A stretch of DNA of 64,000 nucleotides from an uncultured Flavobacteriales bacterium (GTDB lineage: Bacteria; Bacteroidota; Bacteroidia; Flavobacteriales; Crocinitomicaceae), in the NCBI GenBank assembly GCA_946480815.1, contig CAMLLB010000002.1, forward strand, positions 62,001-126,000, written 5' to 3'. The position numbers were made by a program, and so were the translations under genes. The notes beneath the pieces were generated by a model. It was not told where the DNA came from and searched no databases. It worked only from the letters and a program-made list of their open reading frames with translations. Positions 50,936 to 59,293 of the stretch are shown here, piece by piece (position 1 is the stretch's first letter; the number at the start of each line of letters is the position of its first letter).

Positions 50936-51962
50936 CCCATTCAATTATTAATTTACCAACAGTTTTGCCTTCTTCCAGCAAACGGTGGGCCGTTCTTAAT
51001 TCATTTTGTTTGTAGACACCACCTACAACCGGATGAATTTGCCCTTGTTTCACCATTTGCACCACTTCGTTCAGACACTGGGTAAGTACCTGTGGTTTGA
51101 AGTCAGCTACCTTAAGCATGTTTATTCCTATAATGGATTTAGAACGCATCATTAAGCCGATTGGTACAACTAAACCCATCTTTCTAACAAAATTAAGTGT
51201 TGAAAGGAGTCCCCACTTACCATTTGATAATTCAGAACCACCAAATAACACCATCCTTCCACCGGTTCCCAAAAGTGTCCAGTCTTTTTTGAAAGTTGTT
51301 CCTGCCACCGGGTTAAAGCTCACATCCAATCTTTCTGATCCTAAACGAGTTAAAACCTGTTTCTCGTAAGCTTCTTTCTTATAATTGATCACCTCATCGG
51401 CACCCAAATCGGTAACTAATTTTTCTTTCTCTTCAGAACTCACTTTCGCAATGACATGAGCTCCCTTTAATTTACACAACTGAATCAAGGCAGTTCCTAC
51501 ACCACCGGCTGCCGCATGGACTAAAACACGCTCACCGGCCTGTACATTTGCAGATCTGTTAACCATATAATAAGCTGTTACAAATTGGGTAGCAAGTGAG
51601 AGTGCAATTCCGGCATCCATATCATCAATAACCGAAACAGCATTATTTTCTGTAATCACGTGTTTGGAGTAACCTCCGAATCTGCAAAATCCAACTACCC
51701 GCTTACCGATCAATTCTTTGTTGCCTTTCTCCCCTACTTCAGAAATACGTCCGACAACTTCATAACCGATCACACAAGGCATAGGCGGAGCTTCGCGATA
51801 AAGTCCCAAACGCGCCATCACATCGGCATAATTTAATCCGAATGCTTCCACGTCAATGAGAACCTGATCGTCTTTTAATTCAGGTAAGCTAAGGCTTCTC
51901 AATTCGAAGGCAGTTTCAGCAATCCCCTTTTTTATCAAATGAAATGCTTCAGTTTGTTTCAT
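50907..51962 (-). CDS. MDR-family zinc-independent oxidoreductase (quinone oxidoreductase-like)
   Basis: A 351-residue medium-chain dehydrogenase/reductase. DVEAFGLNYADVMARLG and VIGYEVVGRISEVG form the catalytic half, and HAAAGGVGTALIQLCKLKGAHV the NADPH-binding Rossmann motif. It lacks the catalytic and structural zinc cysteines, so it is of the QOR/VAT-1 type and would reduce quinones or activated double bonds. ATG 51962 is chosen over TTG 51968. It is divergent from the universal stress protein gene. Confidence 0.87.
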   Translation of the reverse strand: MKQTEAFHLIKKGIAETAFELRSLSLPELKDDQVLIDVEAFGLNYADVMARLGLYREAPPMPCVIGYEVVGRISEVGEKGNKELIGKRVVGFCRFGGYSKHVITENNAVSVIDDMDAGIALSLATQFVTAYYMVNRSANVQAGERVLVHAAAGGVGTALIQLCKLKGAHVIAKVSSEEKEKLVTDLGADEVINYKKEAYEKQVLTRLGSERLDVSFNPVAGTTFKKDWTLLGTGGRMVLFGGSELSNGKWGLLSTLNFVRKMGLVVPIGLMMRSKSIIGINMLKVADFKPQVLTQCLNEVVQMVKQGQIHPVVGGVYKQNELRTAHRLLEEGKTVGKLIIEWDDKPNKYSF

Positions 51963-52056
51963 ATACAAATTTAAACTAAAAAGTGCGTGAGTCTGTCACG
52001 GTTTGAACAGGTGTGAGGAAAAAATGTTATTTTTAATCAAACTTAAATTTGATACA

Positions 52057-52878
52057 ATGGCGACAACATTCCACTACCTGGTTCCGATCGATTTTACTCC
52101 TGTAACTGAAAACGCTTTGGTTTTTGCATTGGATGCGGCCAAATACAATAACGGCGACATTGTTTTACTGCACATCATTTCTCATTCGAATGAGCGTATT
52201 GCAGCTGAAAAGAGTTTGCACGATCTGGCTGCCAAATACCAGACTCCGGAAGTAAAAATCTCCACGCGGGTTGTTATCGGAAAAGTGTTGAGAGACATTG
52301 GTATCATTGCAGATTCGATTGGTGTGCAATTGATTATTATGGGAACACACAGCACATCCATCTGGCAAAAGATCTTTGGAAGCCCTGCTTTGTCCGTTAT
52401 ATCAAACAGCAATGTTCCAATTGTTCTGACACAGCAGGACACCTCTTTCCACAAAATCAAGTCAATTGTAATGACTGTAGACCTGGCAAGAGAAAGTGTC
52501 CAGGTAGTAAGACATGCTTCCAAAATTGCTCAGACATTCAATTCCAAAATATTCCTGGTTGGCCAACGTTACTCAGACGAAGGCCTGATGCAGAAAATTG
52601 ACGTGAACCTGCACGTGGCAAAAGGTTATTTGCAGGACCACGGTTTATCAACTACCATTCATTTGTTGGATTCAACCAATTTTGAGAAAAATCTGATCGA
52701 ATACTGCCGTGAAGTAAATGCGGATTTGCTTGCAGCTACGCATTACCAGGATATGTTCTCTCTTTTCTCTACGAACCTGATTCAGAGCTTAGCAGAAAAT
52801 GAACTGGCGATTCCGGTAATGACATTCGACGGAGAAGATACCTCTTCAGGATCACAATTCGGGTTTATTACTCAGTAG
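52057..52878 (+). CDS. Universal stress protein with two UspA domains
   Basis: A 273-residue tandem UspA protein. The first domain (about 1-145) has VPIDFTPVTENALVFALDAA and an ATP-loop-like MGTHSTSIWQKIFGSPA, in which the second Gly of the usual GxxGxxxxxxxxxG(S/T) pattern is Ser. The second domain (about 146-273) is more divergent. A start at ATG 52024 in the same frame, preceded by GAGGA, would add 11 residues; I prefer 52057 because the UspA strand begins there. A TAAATTTG box lies at 52044-52051. Confidence 0.85.
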   Translation: MATTFHYLVPIDFTPVTENALVFALDAAKYNNGDIVLLHIISHSNERIAAEKSLHDLAAKYQTPEVKISTRVVIGKVLRDIGIIADSIGVQLIIMGTHSTSIWQKIFGSPALSVISNSNVPIVLTQQDTSFHKIKSIVMTVDLARESVQVVRHASKIAQTFNSKIFLVGQRYSDEGLMQKIDVNLHVAKGYLQDHGLSTTIHLLDSTNFEKNLIEYCREVNADLLAATHYQDMFSLFSTNLIQSLAENELAIPVMTFDGEDTSSGSQFGFITQ

Positions 52879-52879
52879 G

Positions 52880-52987
52880 TCTCGATACATCCCTGACGAT
52901 TCGCTATGCTTCTGTCAGGGACACTCGACCTGACTGAGTTGAGTGCTGTCATTTCGAGTGCCGAAGTGTAACGAAGGTGTATCGAGA
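52880..52987. repeat. Nested inverted repeats between usp and rsmI
   Basis: TCTCGATACA at 52880-52889 is matched by TGTATCGAGA at 52978-52987. Inside are CCCTGAC...GTCAGGG (52892-52921) and CACTCGAC...GTTGAGTG (52922-52946). The words TTTCGAGTGCC and CGAAGTG recall the dispersed TTCGACT-type intergenic elements seen at 43878. It lies between convergent genes and may be a repeat unit, a two-way terminator or both. Confidence 0.6.
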
Positions 52988-52997
52988 AAGACAGTGC

Positions 52998-53669
52998 TTA
53001 AATTCCTTTTATAAGCAATACGATTTCTCCTTTTGGCGGAGTAGTTTGGAAGTGCTTTAATACGTCCTCTGCTTTTCCTCTTACGAATTGCTCGAATAGC
53101 TTGCTTATTTCCCTGGCAACACAGACTTCTCTGTCCGGCCCGAGGAAGTTTACACATTCTTCCAATGCTTTGACAATACGGTGTGGTGATTCATACAACA
53201 CGATGGTTCGTTCTTCCTCCTTATAGGAAAGCCATTTGGTTTGTCTTCCTTTTTTGTGTGGGAGGAATCCTTCATACAGGAAGCGATCACATGGAAAACC
53301 ACTTGCTACCAACGCCGGAACAAAAGCTGTGGGGCCGGGCAAACACGTTACTTCCAACCCTGCTTCAACACATGCTCTGACCAACAGGAACCCGGGATCA
53401 GAAATAGCAGGTGTTCCCGCATCTGAAACCAAAACGGTACATTGATTTTCCCGAACCGTTTGAACGGAACGTTCCAGTTGTTTATGTTCGTTGTGTGCGT
53501 GAAACGGTATGATCTGCTTTCCCGTAATCTCCAAATGAGAAAGCAACTTCTTCGTTACCCTGGTATCTTCAGAATAAATAATCTCCGCCTCTTTGAGCAA
53601 ACGGATTGCCCGCAACGTAATGTCCTCTAAATTTCCAACAGGAGTCGGAACCACAAATAACACACCCAT
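52998..53669 (-). CDS. rsmI: 16S rRNA (cytidine-1402-2'-O)-methyltransferase
   Basis: A 223-residue SAM-dependent methyltransferase of the tetrapyrrole-methylase fold that methylates the ribose of C1402 in 16S rRNA. VVPTPVGNLEDITLRA, SEDTRVTKKLL, SDAGTPAISDPGF and LPGPTAFVPALVASGFP are the family signature. It is slightly shorter than the E. coli enzyme, as is usual in Bacteroidota (no C-terminal extension). Confidence 0.95.
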   Translation of the reverse strand: MGVLFVVPTPVGNLEDITLRAIRLLKEAEIIYSEDTRVTKKLLSHLEITGKQIIPFHAHNEHKQLERSVQTVRENQCTVLVSDAGTPAISDPGFLLVRACVEAGLEVTCLPGPTAFVPALVASGFPCDRFLYEGFLPHKKGRQTKWLSYKEEERTIVLYESPHRIVKALEECVNFLGPDREVCVAREISKLFEQFVRGKAEDVLKHFQTTPPKGEIVLLIKGI

Positions 53670-53681
53670 TCTATTTCGTTT

Positions 53682-54434
53682 TTAGCGTGTCAGTACTACG
53701 TAATCCTGCAACACGGTTTTAAGAAATTCCATTCTTTTTGGTGGAGTTTCCGCTAATCCGATGAGACGTGCTGTTTCATCTGCCAATTCAATTGCGAAGT
53801 CTTTGTTGGACTGATTCGGGTAACGTTGTACACGTAATATCGTATTTTTAATCAAAAGCATGTCTTCATCCGAAAAACGGACCACATTCGGATAAGTCGG
53901 AACATGATTGTCTGAGCTTTTAATGGAAAGTACGTCCCTCAAACTGTAAATCTGGGTATCTTTTACTTTAATCACGACCGTATCTGCCATAATATCACCG
54001 ATTCGCTGTCTTTTCTCCGTTGTACCGGCAACCAACAGTGCCAGGAAACCAAAGCCGCCAACCCAAATATCTACGATCCGGAAGATCCATCTGGTAAAAT
54101 ATTCTCTTAATCCTGCAGTTTCCCCATTGCTTTTTACCACGCGAATTCCCATAATAAGCTTTCCGAGTGACCGGCCATTGGTCAGGTATTCGATTACCGG
54201 TGAATATAATATCCAGGGTAAGCGCAACAAGAAAATACTTAAAAGTGACCACCTGTCCTGAACGGAATTTACATCCAGATCAAGCAAATTAGCAGAAATG
54301 ATATAGCTCGCTATTAATAAATAAATGAGCAAAAAGATCACATCCAGAAAGGCAGCAACTGCCCGGTATATCGGGCTCGCAAGTTCGTAGTCTATCGTAA
54401 CAAATTGCGATGTTGTGAAGGAAATTGTTTTCAT
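53682..54434 (-). CDS. RDD family membrane protein
   Basis: A 250-residue protein. The RDD domain spans about residues 15-150 with three to four hydrophobic segments and LASPIYRAVAAFLDVIF at its start (Arg and Asp of the RDD pattern) and GRSLGKLIMGIRVV later. The C-terminal 100 residues are soluble and contain no known domain. It begins 12 bases before rsmI in transcription order and is probably in one operon with it. Function unknown. Confidence 0.85.
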   Translation of the reverse strand: MKTISFTTSQFVTIDYELASPIYRAVAAFLDVIFLLIYLLIASYIISANLLDLDVNSVQDRWSLLSIFLLRLPWILYSPVIEYLTNGRSLGKLIMGIRVVKSNGETAGLREYFTRWIFRIVDIWVGGFGFLALLVAGTTEKRQRIGDIMADTVVIKVKDTQIYSLRDVLSIKSSDNHVPTYPNVVRFSDEDMLLIKNTILRVQRYPNQSNKDFAIELADETARLIGLAETPPKRMEFLKTVLQDYVVLTR

Positions 54435-54500
54435 GCCATTTTAGATGTAAATCCGAAAATACAAATTAAAGAACAAATATGGTTTATTTTAGGTTTTTAA

Positions 54501-54528
54501 GTAGGACTGGAAAATTTTCCAGCCCTAC
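54501..54528. repeat. 28-bp near-perfect palindrome of the GTAGG...CCTAC family
   Basis: Bases 54501-54528 form an inverted repeat with 14-base arms and one mismatch (GTAGGACTGGAAAA against its complement). The length and the GTAGG/CCTAC ends are the same as in the palindromes at 26804-26831 and 48745-48772, though the centre differs. It lies between two - strand genes. Confidence 0.65.
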
Positions 54529-54595
54529 CATTATCAAAGGCAGTGCTTTTTAGACTGCGCTAACGCTTGTCTTTCATCGAAAGCAGTGCTTTCTC

Positions 54596-55630
54596 TTACT
54601 TTAAAATGAGCTGGATCGGTAAATGATCGGAGTAACCACCGTAATAATTCGGTCCGCCATAAGTTGTTGCAGGTTTTTTGCTTCCGTCTTTCTGCGTGAA
54701 AAGCAATTTTTCTTCATACACGATCTTTCCGTCATTCGGAGAAAGTGCAATTCCAGCAGTTCCGTTGAACAATGCTTTCGAAATAATAAAGTGGTCCAAA
54801 ACTCCCCATTCTCCTTTGAAATTATGAGTTCCCTTACCTGCTTTGTGATCATCTTCAAATAAATCTACCAGATCAGCACCCGTATCAGTTACAGCTTTCG
54901 CTTTTAAAACATCCTGAATGGAAATATTATCCGGGTGATCGTTGAAGTCTCCCATTAAAACAATGTTTGCTTTCGGATCTGCCTTCAGAATTTCATCCAC
55001 TTTTGTGCGTGTGACATGTGCAGCCTGGATTCTTCTTATTTCCGAGCCATCTCCACCTCTGCGTGATGGCCAGTGATTTACGAAGAGATGAACAATCTTT
55101 CCTCCCTGCAATTCACCTTCCACGTATAGAATATCACGTGTTTTAAAATCCGGAATGGAATCAATCGAAACCTTCAGGTTTTCCATTTTGATGAGCTTAA
55201 AGGCACTTTTATCGTAAAGCAGTCCGCAGTCAATTCCGCGGGCATCCGGTGAATCTTTGTGCGCGATCTCATAATTCGTTTTCCCCAAACGACCGTGTTT
55301 CTTCAGATCCATCAAAACGCCTTTATTCTCGATCTCTATTAAACCGATCACGATCGGATTCTCCGGAAGGTTCATCGTAATGGCTTCTACCAGGTGGTCC
55401 AGCTTTACCTTATATCTCTCGGAGTTCCATTTCAATTTGCCATCAGGAAGGAACTCTTCATCTATCACTCCTTCGTTATCAATGGTATCAAATAAATTCT
55501 CCACATTGTATGAAACAATAGCCCGGCCATGAAACGACTGAAGCGATCCTTTCTTAGATCCCTTTTGTGAAAACCCGTTTACTGAACAAGCAGTGATTAG
55601 GATCGAAAGCAAAACAATTTTTTTCATCAT
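54596..55630 (-). CDS. Secreted endonuclease/exonuclease/phosphatase family protein
   Basis: A 344-residue exported EEP-fold enzyme with a signal peptide (about 1-21). The metal-binding and catalytic motifs occur in order: VSYNVENLFD, GLIEIENKG, VNHWPSR, VLMGDFNDHPDN, LDHFIIS and YSDHLPIQLIL at the end. It could be a nuclease or a phosphodiesterase acting outside the cell or in the periplasm; the substrate is not shown. The M42 peptidase gene is 13 bases upstream in the same direction. Confidence 0.87.
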   Translation of the reverse strand: MMKKIVLLSILITACSVNGFSQKGSKKGSLQSFHGRAIVSYNVENLFDTIDNEGVIDEEFLPDGKLKWNSERYKVKLDHLVEAITMNLPENPIVIGLIEIENKGVLMDLKKHGRLGKTNYEIAHKDSPDARGIDCGLLYDKSAFKLIKMENLKVSIDSIPDFKTRDILYVEGELQGGKIVHLFVNHWPSRRGGDGSEIRRIQAAHVTRTKVDEILKADPKANIVLMGDFNDHPDNISIQDVLKAKAVTDTGADLVDLFEDDHKAGKGTHNFKGEWGVLDHFIISKALFNGTAGIALSPNDGKIVYEEKLLFTQKDGSKKPATTYGGPNYYGGYSDHLPIQLILK

Positions 55631-55643
55631 GAAAGCTGTAATT

Positions 55644-56687
55644 TTAATATTCTAAGCTAAACTTATCCAACTCTAACAAACATGAAGCCAGTAAGTCAAT
55701 ACTTGCCTGGATATCATCTTTGTGAGCCATTTCGATTACCTGATGTAAGTGCCGTGTAGGAATGGAAACCGCTCCGGCAATAGATCCTCCGGGCGACATG
55801 CGTTGAATTCCCGCCGTATCCGTACCACCTGCTGTCAGGATTTCCGGTTGCCATTTAATTTTGTTTTTATCAGCAACTTCTTTCATATAGCGCACCATCC
55901 GTGAGTCACAAATGGTAGATGCGTCCATGATCTTAATGGCAGTTCCTTCTCCCAGTTTCGTAATTTGTTCGTGAGCTGCCGCACCCGGTAAGTCAAATGC
56001 AATAGTGGTATCCAAACCGAAACCGAACGTTGGCTTGATTTTTAAACTTGCCACATTCGCTCCGCGGATTCCCACTTCTTCCTGAACAGTGAAAACCATA
56101 TATACATCATTCGGAAGTTTTTTTCCTTTCAGTAATTTCAGTACTTCGATCGCAATAAATACAGCCAAGCGGTTATCTAATGATTTACTGTTAAAACATT
56201 CACCCATTTCGATGAATTCCCGTTCACGGGTAATGACATCACCAATCGAGATCAACTCTTTTACTTTATCAGCCGGTAAACCTGTGTCCACAAAGTAATC
56301 TGTAAGCTTTGCAACCTTATTGCGTTCATCCTGGGTCATTACGTGGATCGGTTTGGAAGCCATCACACCAATGACATCCTCTTTTCCGTGAATGATGACA
56401 CGTTGAGCAGTTAATGTTTTCGGATCAAAACCTCCAAGAGTAGTGAAACGGATAAAGCCTTTGTCATCAATGTAAGTTACCATGAATCCGATTTCATCCA
56501 TATGCGCTCCGATCATCACAGATTTATCCGATTTTCCTCTTCGGATTCCATAGACGTTCCCCATATTGTCAACTTCTACTTCATCGCACAATGATTCGAT
56601 TTCGCGGAGAACCAGTTTTCTCACACGGTCTTCATATCCGGGAGCACCGGGAGTCTTACATATTTCTGCTAAAAGCTTTTTATTCAT
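55644..56687 (-). CDS. M42 family metallopeptidase (glutamyl aminopeptidase-like)
   Basis: A 347-residue cytosolic di-metal aminopeptidase. GAHMDEIGFMV carries the first metal His-Asp, SLDNRLAVFIAIEVL the bridging Asp, QEEVGIRGA the catalytic Glu pair, and GGTDTAGIQ and RHLHQVIEM the final ligands. M42 enzymes form large tetrahedral particles and trim peptides. Length and motif spacing are normal. Confidence 0.93.
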   Translation of the reverse strand: MNKKLLAEICKTPGAPGYEDRVRKLVLREIESLCDEVEVDNMGNVYGIRRGKSDKSVMIGAHMDEIGFMVTYIDDKGFIRFTTLGGFDPKTLTAQRVIIHGKEDVIGVMASKPIHVMTQDERNKVAKLTDYFVDTGLPADKVKELISIGDVITREREFIEMGECFNSKSLDNRLAVFIAIEVLKLLKGKKLPNDVYMVFTVQEEVGIRGANVASLKIKPTFGFGLDTTIAFDLPGAAAHEQITKLGEGTAIKIMDASTICDSRMVRYMKEVADKNKIKWQPEILTAGGTDTAGIQRMSPGGSIAGAVSIPTRHLHQVIEMAHKDDIQASIDLLASCLLELDKFSLEY

Positions 56688-57056
56688 TTCTTCAAGTTTG
56701 CATCAAAAATAATAGAAATCCATGTGCATTGGTTCAATCCTCAGTTTAAAGAATCGGCAAATAACTGTTAAGGTAATTATGAATCGATTTAGTACTGATT
56801 TTTAGGAGGTTTAGAGCAAAATAGTATGAAAGGTTACTAATTCAAACCGGTAAAATAAACGGTCATAACGGGGTTTTAAAAATTAAATTTTAACGTACTT
56901 CCGGGTTTTAATGAGGAAAAACACGCCAAACGCGTATTTATCAACACACATTTGTTCTGATTATGTGCTATGTTAAAAACAAAACCTATTAAATAAAACC
57001 ATTAAATTTGTTATACAAAACCAGATTCTCCTTGAGAATCTTAAAATCAACGCACT
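56688..57056. other. 369-bp divergent promoter region
   Basis: This AT-rich gap separates the divergent M42 peptidase and T9SS-protein genes and must hold both promoters. On the + strand TAAATTTG at 57003-57010 fits the -7 consensus; no TTTG box is found 19 bases upstream of it. A perfect 7-bp hairpin lies at 57024-57040. The words AAACCGGT and ACGGTCATAACGG occur around 56847-56875 but do not form a convincing operator. No small gene is seen. Confidence 0.5.
57024..57040 (+). promoter_or_regulatory. Leader hairpin in front of the T9SS-protein gene
   Basis: GATTCTC at 57024-57030 and GAGAATC at 57034-57040 form a perfect 7-bp stem with the 3-base loop CTT. It lies 16 bases before the ATG and downstream of the candidate -7 box at 57003-57010, so it would be close to the 5' end of the mRNA. 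It may stabilise the message or affect translation. Confidence 0.45.
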
Positions 57057-59222
57057 ATGAGAAAAATATTACTCAGTTTATCTTTATTCACACTTACTCT
57101 ACAGGCATCCGCTCAGACTCAGGTAGGAAACAGCAATTTCGAGCAGTGGGAAGCTTCATCACCAGAGATTAAAGAACCTATTAACTGGAATAGTTTTATG
57201 ACTGCCAGTGGTGGATTAGCCGGAGCCGCTAACCAGCAAATGGACCGGGTTACCTACGTACGACCTGGATCAACGGGAGTATATTCTGTTCGAATTTGGT
57301 GTAACACTATTTTTGGAGTTGCTGCAAACGGAAACGTTACCACAGGTCAAATAAATATGGGAAGCATTACTCCCACAAACTCAGCGAATCACAACAAATC
57401 AGTAACTACTGATGTAAACTTTTCAGATCCGATGACTGATTCTCCCGATTCACTGGTCGTTTGGGTAAGACATAAACCGGTTACTACATCCAAACTGGGA
57501 AGAGTTAGCTGTGTCATTCATAATAATACGAACGGTTATAAAGATCCCAATGATGTGGCTGGTGCAAATACAGTTGCTACAGCTATTTCAAGTATTTCCT
57601 ACAATGGAGGAAACTGGCAGCGTTTATCCATTCCGTTCACTTATGTGGGAACACCATCAAATGCTGCTTACATTATTACAACATTTACTACGAACCAAAC
57701 TCCGGGAGGAGGTAACGGAGGTGATACTTTGGCAATCGATGATATGGAATTAGTTTACGTTCCAAGACCTTCTTTTTCAACTTCTGCAACTACCGTTTGT
57801 AGCGGAAGTACCATCACTTTTACAAATACTTCTACCAATTTCCCAACTTCTTACAGTTGGACATTTACAGGAGGAAGCCCTTCTTCAAGTACTGCTACCA
57901 GCCCGGTAGTTACTTACAACACTCCGGGAACTTATACCGCAGTTTTAACAGCAACGAACCAATGGGGATCAAAAACTACAACTCCCGTGACAATTACTGT
58001 TGATGCATTGCCCGATGCTTCATTAAGCTATGCTCAGACTACTTATTGTCCGGCTGATACGGATCCTGTTCCAACAGCAGCAAACCCTGGAACATTTAGT
58101 TCAACCTCAGGCTTGACAATTAATTCAAGCACAGGAGCAATCGATCTTTCTGCAAGTACACCCGGAACTTATACAGTAACAAATACGTATACCGGAACTT
58201 GTTCAAATACCGGAACTACAAGTATTACGATCAATCCTCCTGCAGATGCTACTTTTGCTTATGCATCCAACACTATTTGTGCAGGTGGGGCTAATGAAAC
58301 ACCAACAGTAGTTGATCCGGGAACATTTTCTGCTACACCTGCAGGTTTGGTATTTGCAAATACCACAACAGGTGAGATCAATGTTGCCGCAAGCAGCGTT
58401 GGAACTTATACCGTAACTTACAATGCAACTGGTTCTGTTGCTTGTCCTACTTCAGGATCTTCTTCAAGTCTAAGTATTACAATTACTACCACTCCGGATG
58501 CTTCGTTTACCTATGCTCAAACAGCATATTGTGCGGACGCAACAGATCCGACTCCGGTATTTGGTGCAGGTGCAAACGGAGGAGTATTCACTTCAACTGC
58601 CGGTTTAATTATCAATTCCAACACCGGAGAAATCGATTTGTCTGCAAGTACAGCTGGAACTTACACAGTAACAAACACAATTGCTGCATCGGGTTCTTGT
58701 CCTATGACTGATGAAACATTTAATGTTACAATAAACGCTCTGCCGAATGTTACTCTGGCTAATTTCGCAGATGTTTGTGTTTACCATCCTGCGTTTGCTT
58801 TAACGGGTGGTGCTCCGGCTGGAGGAAGCTATAGCGGAACAGGTGTGAGCGGCGGCAACTTTGATCCTGCAACAGCAGGTGTTGGTTCCGAAACAATCAC
58901 TTATTCTTATACAGACGGAACAACCACTTGTTCCAATTCAGCTGCAAATACGATTAACGTAGAAGAATGTTTGGGATTAACAGACAATGAAATCACAACC
59001 ATCTCTGTTTATCCGAACCCTACTGATGGAAAATTGACACTTTCAAATATTTCAGGAAACACTTCATTCAAAGTTGTTTCTGTTTCAGGACAGGTTGTTT
59101 TAAGCGGAGTTGTTTCAGCCACAGCTAATTCCATTGATCTTTCTTCTTTCGAGAACGGGATCTATGTTCTTCAATTAGCTCAGGAACAAGGACTTCAATC
59201 GGTTCGCATCATTAAGAAATAA
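57057..59222 (+). CDS. T9SS-secreted PKD-domain protein with tandem repeat modules
   Basis: A 721-residue secreted protein. A signal peptide (1-19, ending QASAQ) is followed by a jelly-roll-like N-terminal part (about 20-235), a PKD domain (about 240-318, with SYSWTFTGGSPSS and TYTAVLTATN), three related modules of about 80 residues (about 318-560), and a type A T9SS sorting domain (about 650-721) with SVYPNPTDGKLTLS and the end SVRIIKK. It is translocated by the type IX system and probably attached to the cell surface or released. The binding target is unknown. Codon use is Thr/Ser-rich. Confidence 0.9.
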   Translation: MRKILLSLSLFTLTLQASAQTQVGNSNFEQWEASSPEIKEPINWNSFMTASGGLAGAANQQMDRVTYVRPGSTGVYSVRIWCNTIFGVAANGNVTTGQINMGSITPTNSANHNKSVTTDVNFSDPMTDSPDSLVVWVRHKPVTTSKLGRVSCVIHNNTNGYKDPNDVAGANTVATAISSISYNGGNWQRLSIPFTYVGTPSNAAYIITTFTTNQTPGGGNGGDTLAIDDMELVYVPRPSFSTSATTVCSGSTITFTNTSTNFPTSYSWTFTGGSPSSSTATSPVVTYNTPGTYTAVLTATNQWGSKTTTPVTITVDALPDASLSYAQTTYCPADTDPVPTAANPGTFSSTSGLTINSSTGAIDLSASTPGTYTVTNTYTGTCSNTGTTSITINPPADATFAYASNTICAGGANETPTVVDPGTFSATPAGLVFANTTTGEINVAASSVGTYTVTYNATGSVACPTSGSSSSLSITITTTPDASFTYAQTAYCADATDPTPVFGAGANGGVFTSTAGLIINSNTGEIDLSASTAGTYTVTNTIAASGSCPMTDETFNVTINALPNVTLANFADVCVYHPAFALTGGAPAGGSYSGTGVSGGNFDPATAGVGSETITYSYTDGTTTCSNSAANTINVEECLGLTDNEITTISVYPNPTDGKLTLSNISGNTSFKVVSVSGQVVLSGVVSATANSIDLSSFENGIYVLQLAQEQGLQSVRIIKK
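58005..58740 (+). repeat. Three tandem modules inside the T9SS protein gene
   Basis: Three copies of a roughly 80-residue unit start near 58008, 58236 and 58490. Each begins with PDAS(L/F) or ADATF, has an AxxxYC or NTIC cysteine segment, and ends in a TG(A/E)I(D/N)(L/V)(S/A)AS...GTYTVT block. Copies 1 and 3 are most alike. This points to unit duplication in an adhesin-like protein. Confidence 0.7.
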
Positions 59223-59230
59223 AAAAATCA

Positions 59231-59278
59231 TACCTTTGTTATGTAACCACCATTCCCGACCGGGATGGTGGTTCACTT
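59231..59278 (+). promoter_or_regulatory. Hairpin with T run, preceded by a -7-like box
   Basis: AACCACCATTCCCG at 59245-59258 pairs with CGGGATGGTGGTT (59261-59273), leaving one bulged T, and CACTTTTT follows, so it looks like the terminator of the T9SS gene. A TACCTTTG box at 59231-59238 fits TAnnTTTG, and could start the receptor mRNA just before the hairpin. Both uses may not be compatible; the terminator reading is the stronger one. Confidence 0.6.
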
Positions 59279-59293
59279 TTTAAAGCTACATTT

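Noticed and set aside
52024..52056. Longer start (ATG 52024) for the universal stress protein
   Set aside because: A GAGGA precedes it, but the added residues (MLFLIKLKFDT) do not fit the UspA fold, and Bacteroidota rely little on such ribosome sites. It remains possible.
58005..58740. Repeats that could suggest a CRISPR-like or satellite array
   Set aside because: The units are about 80 codons long, diverged, in frame and encode beta-rich protein modules; they are domain duplications within a gene.
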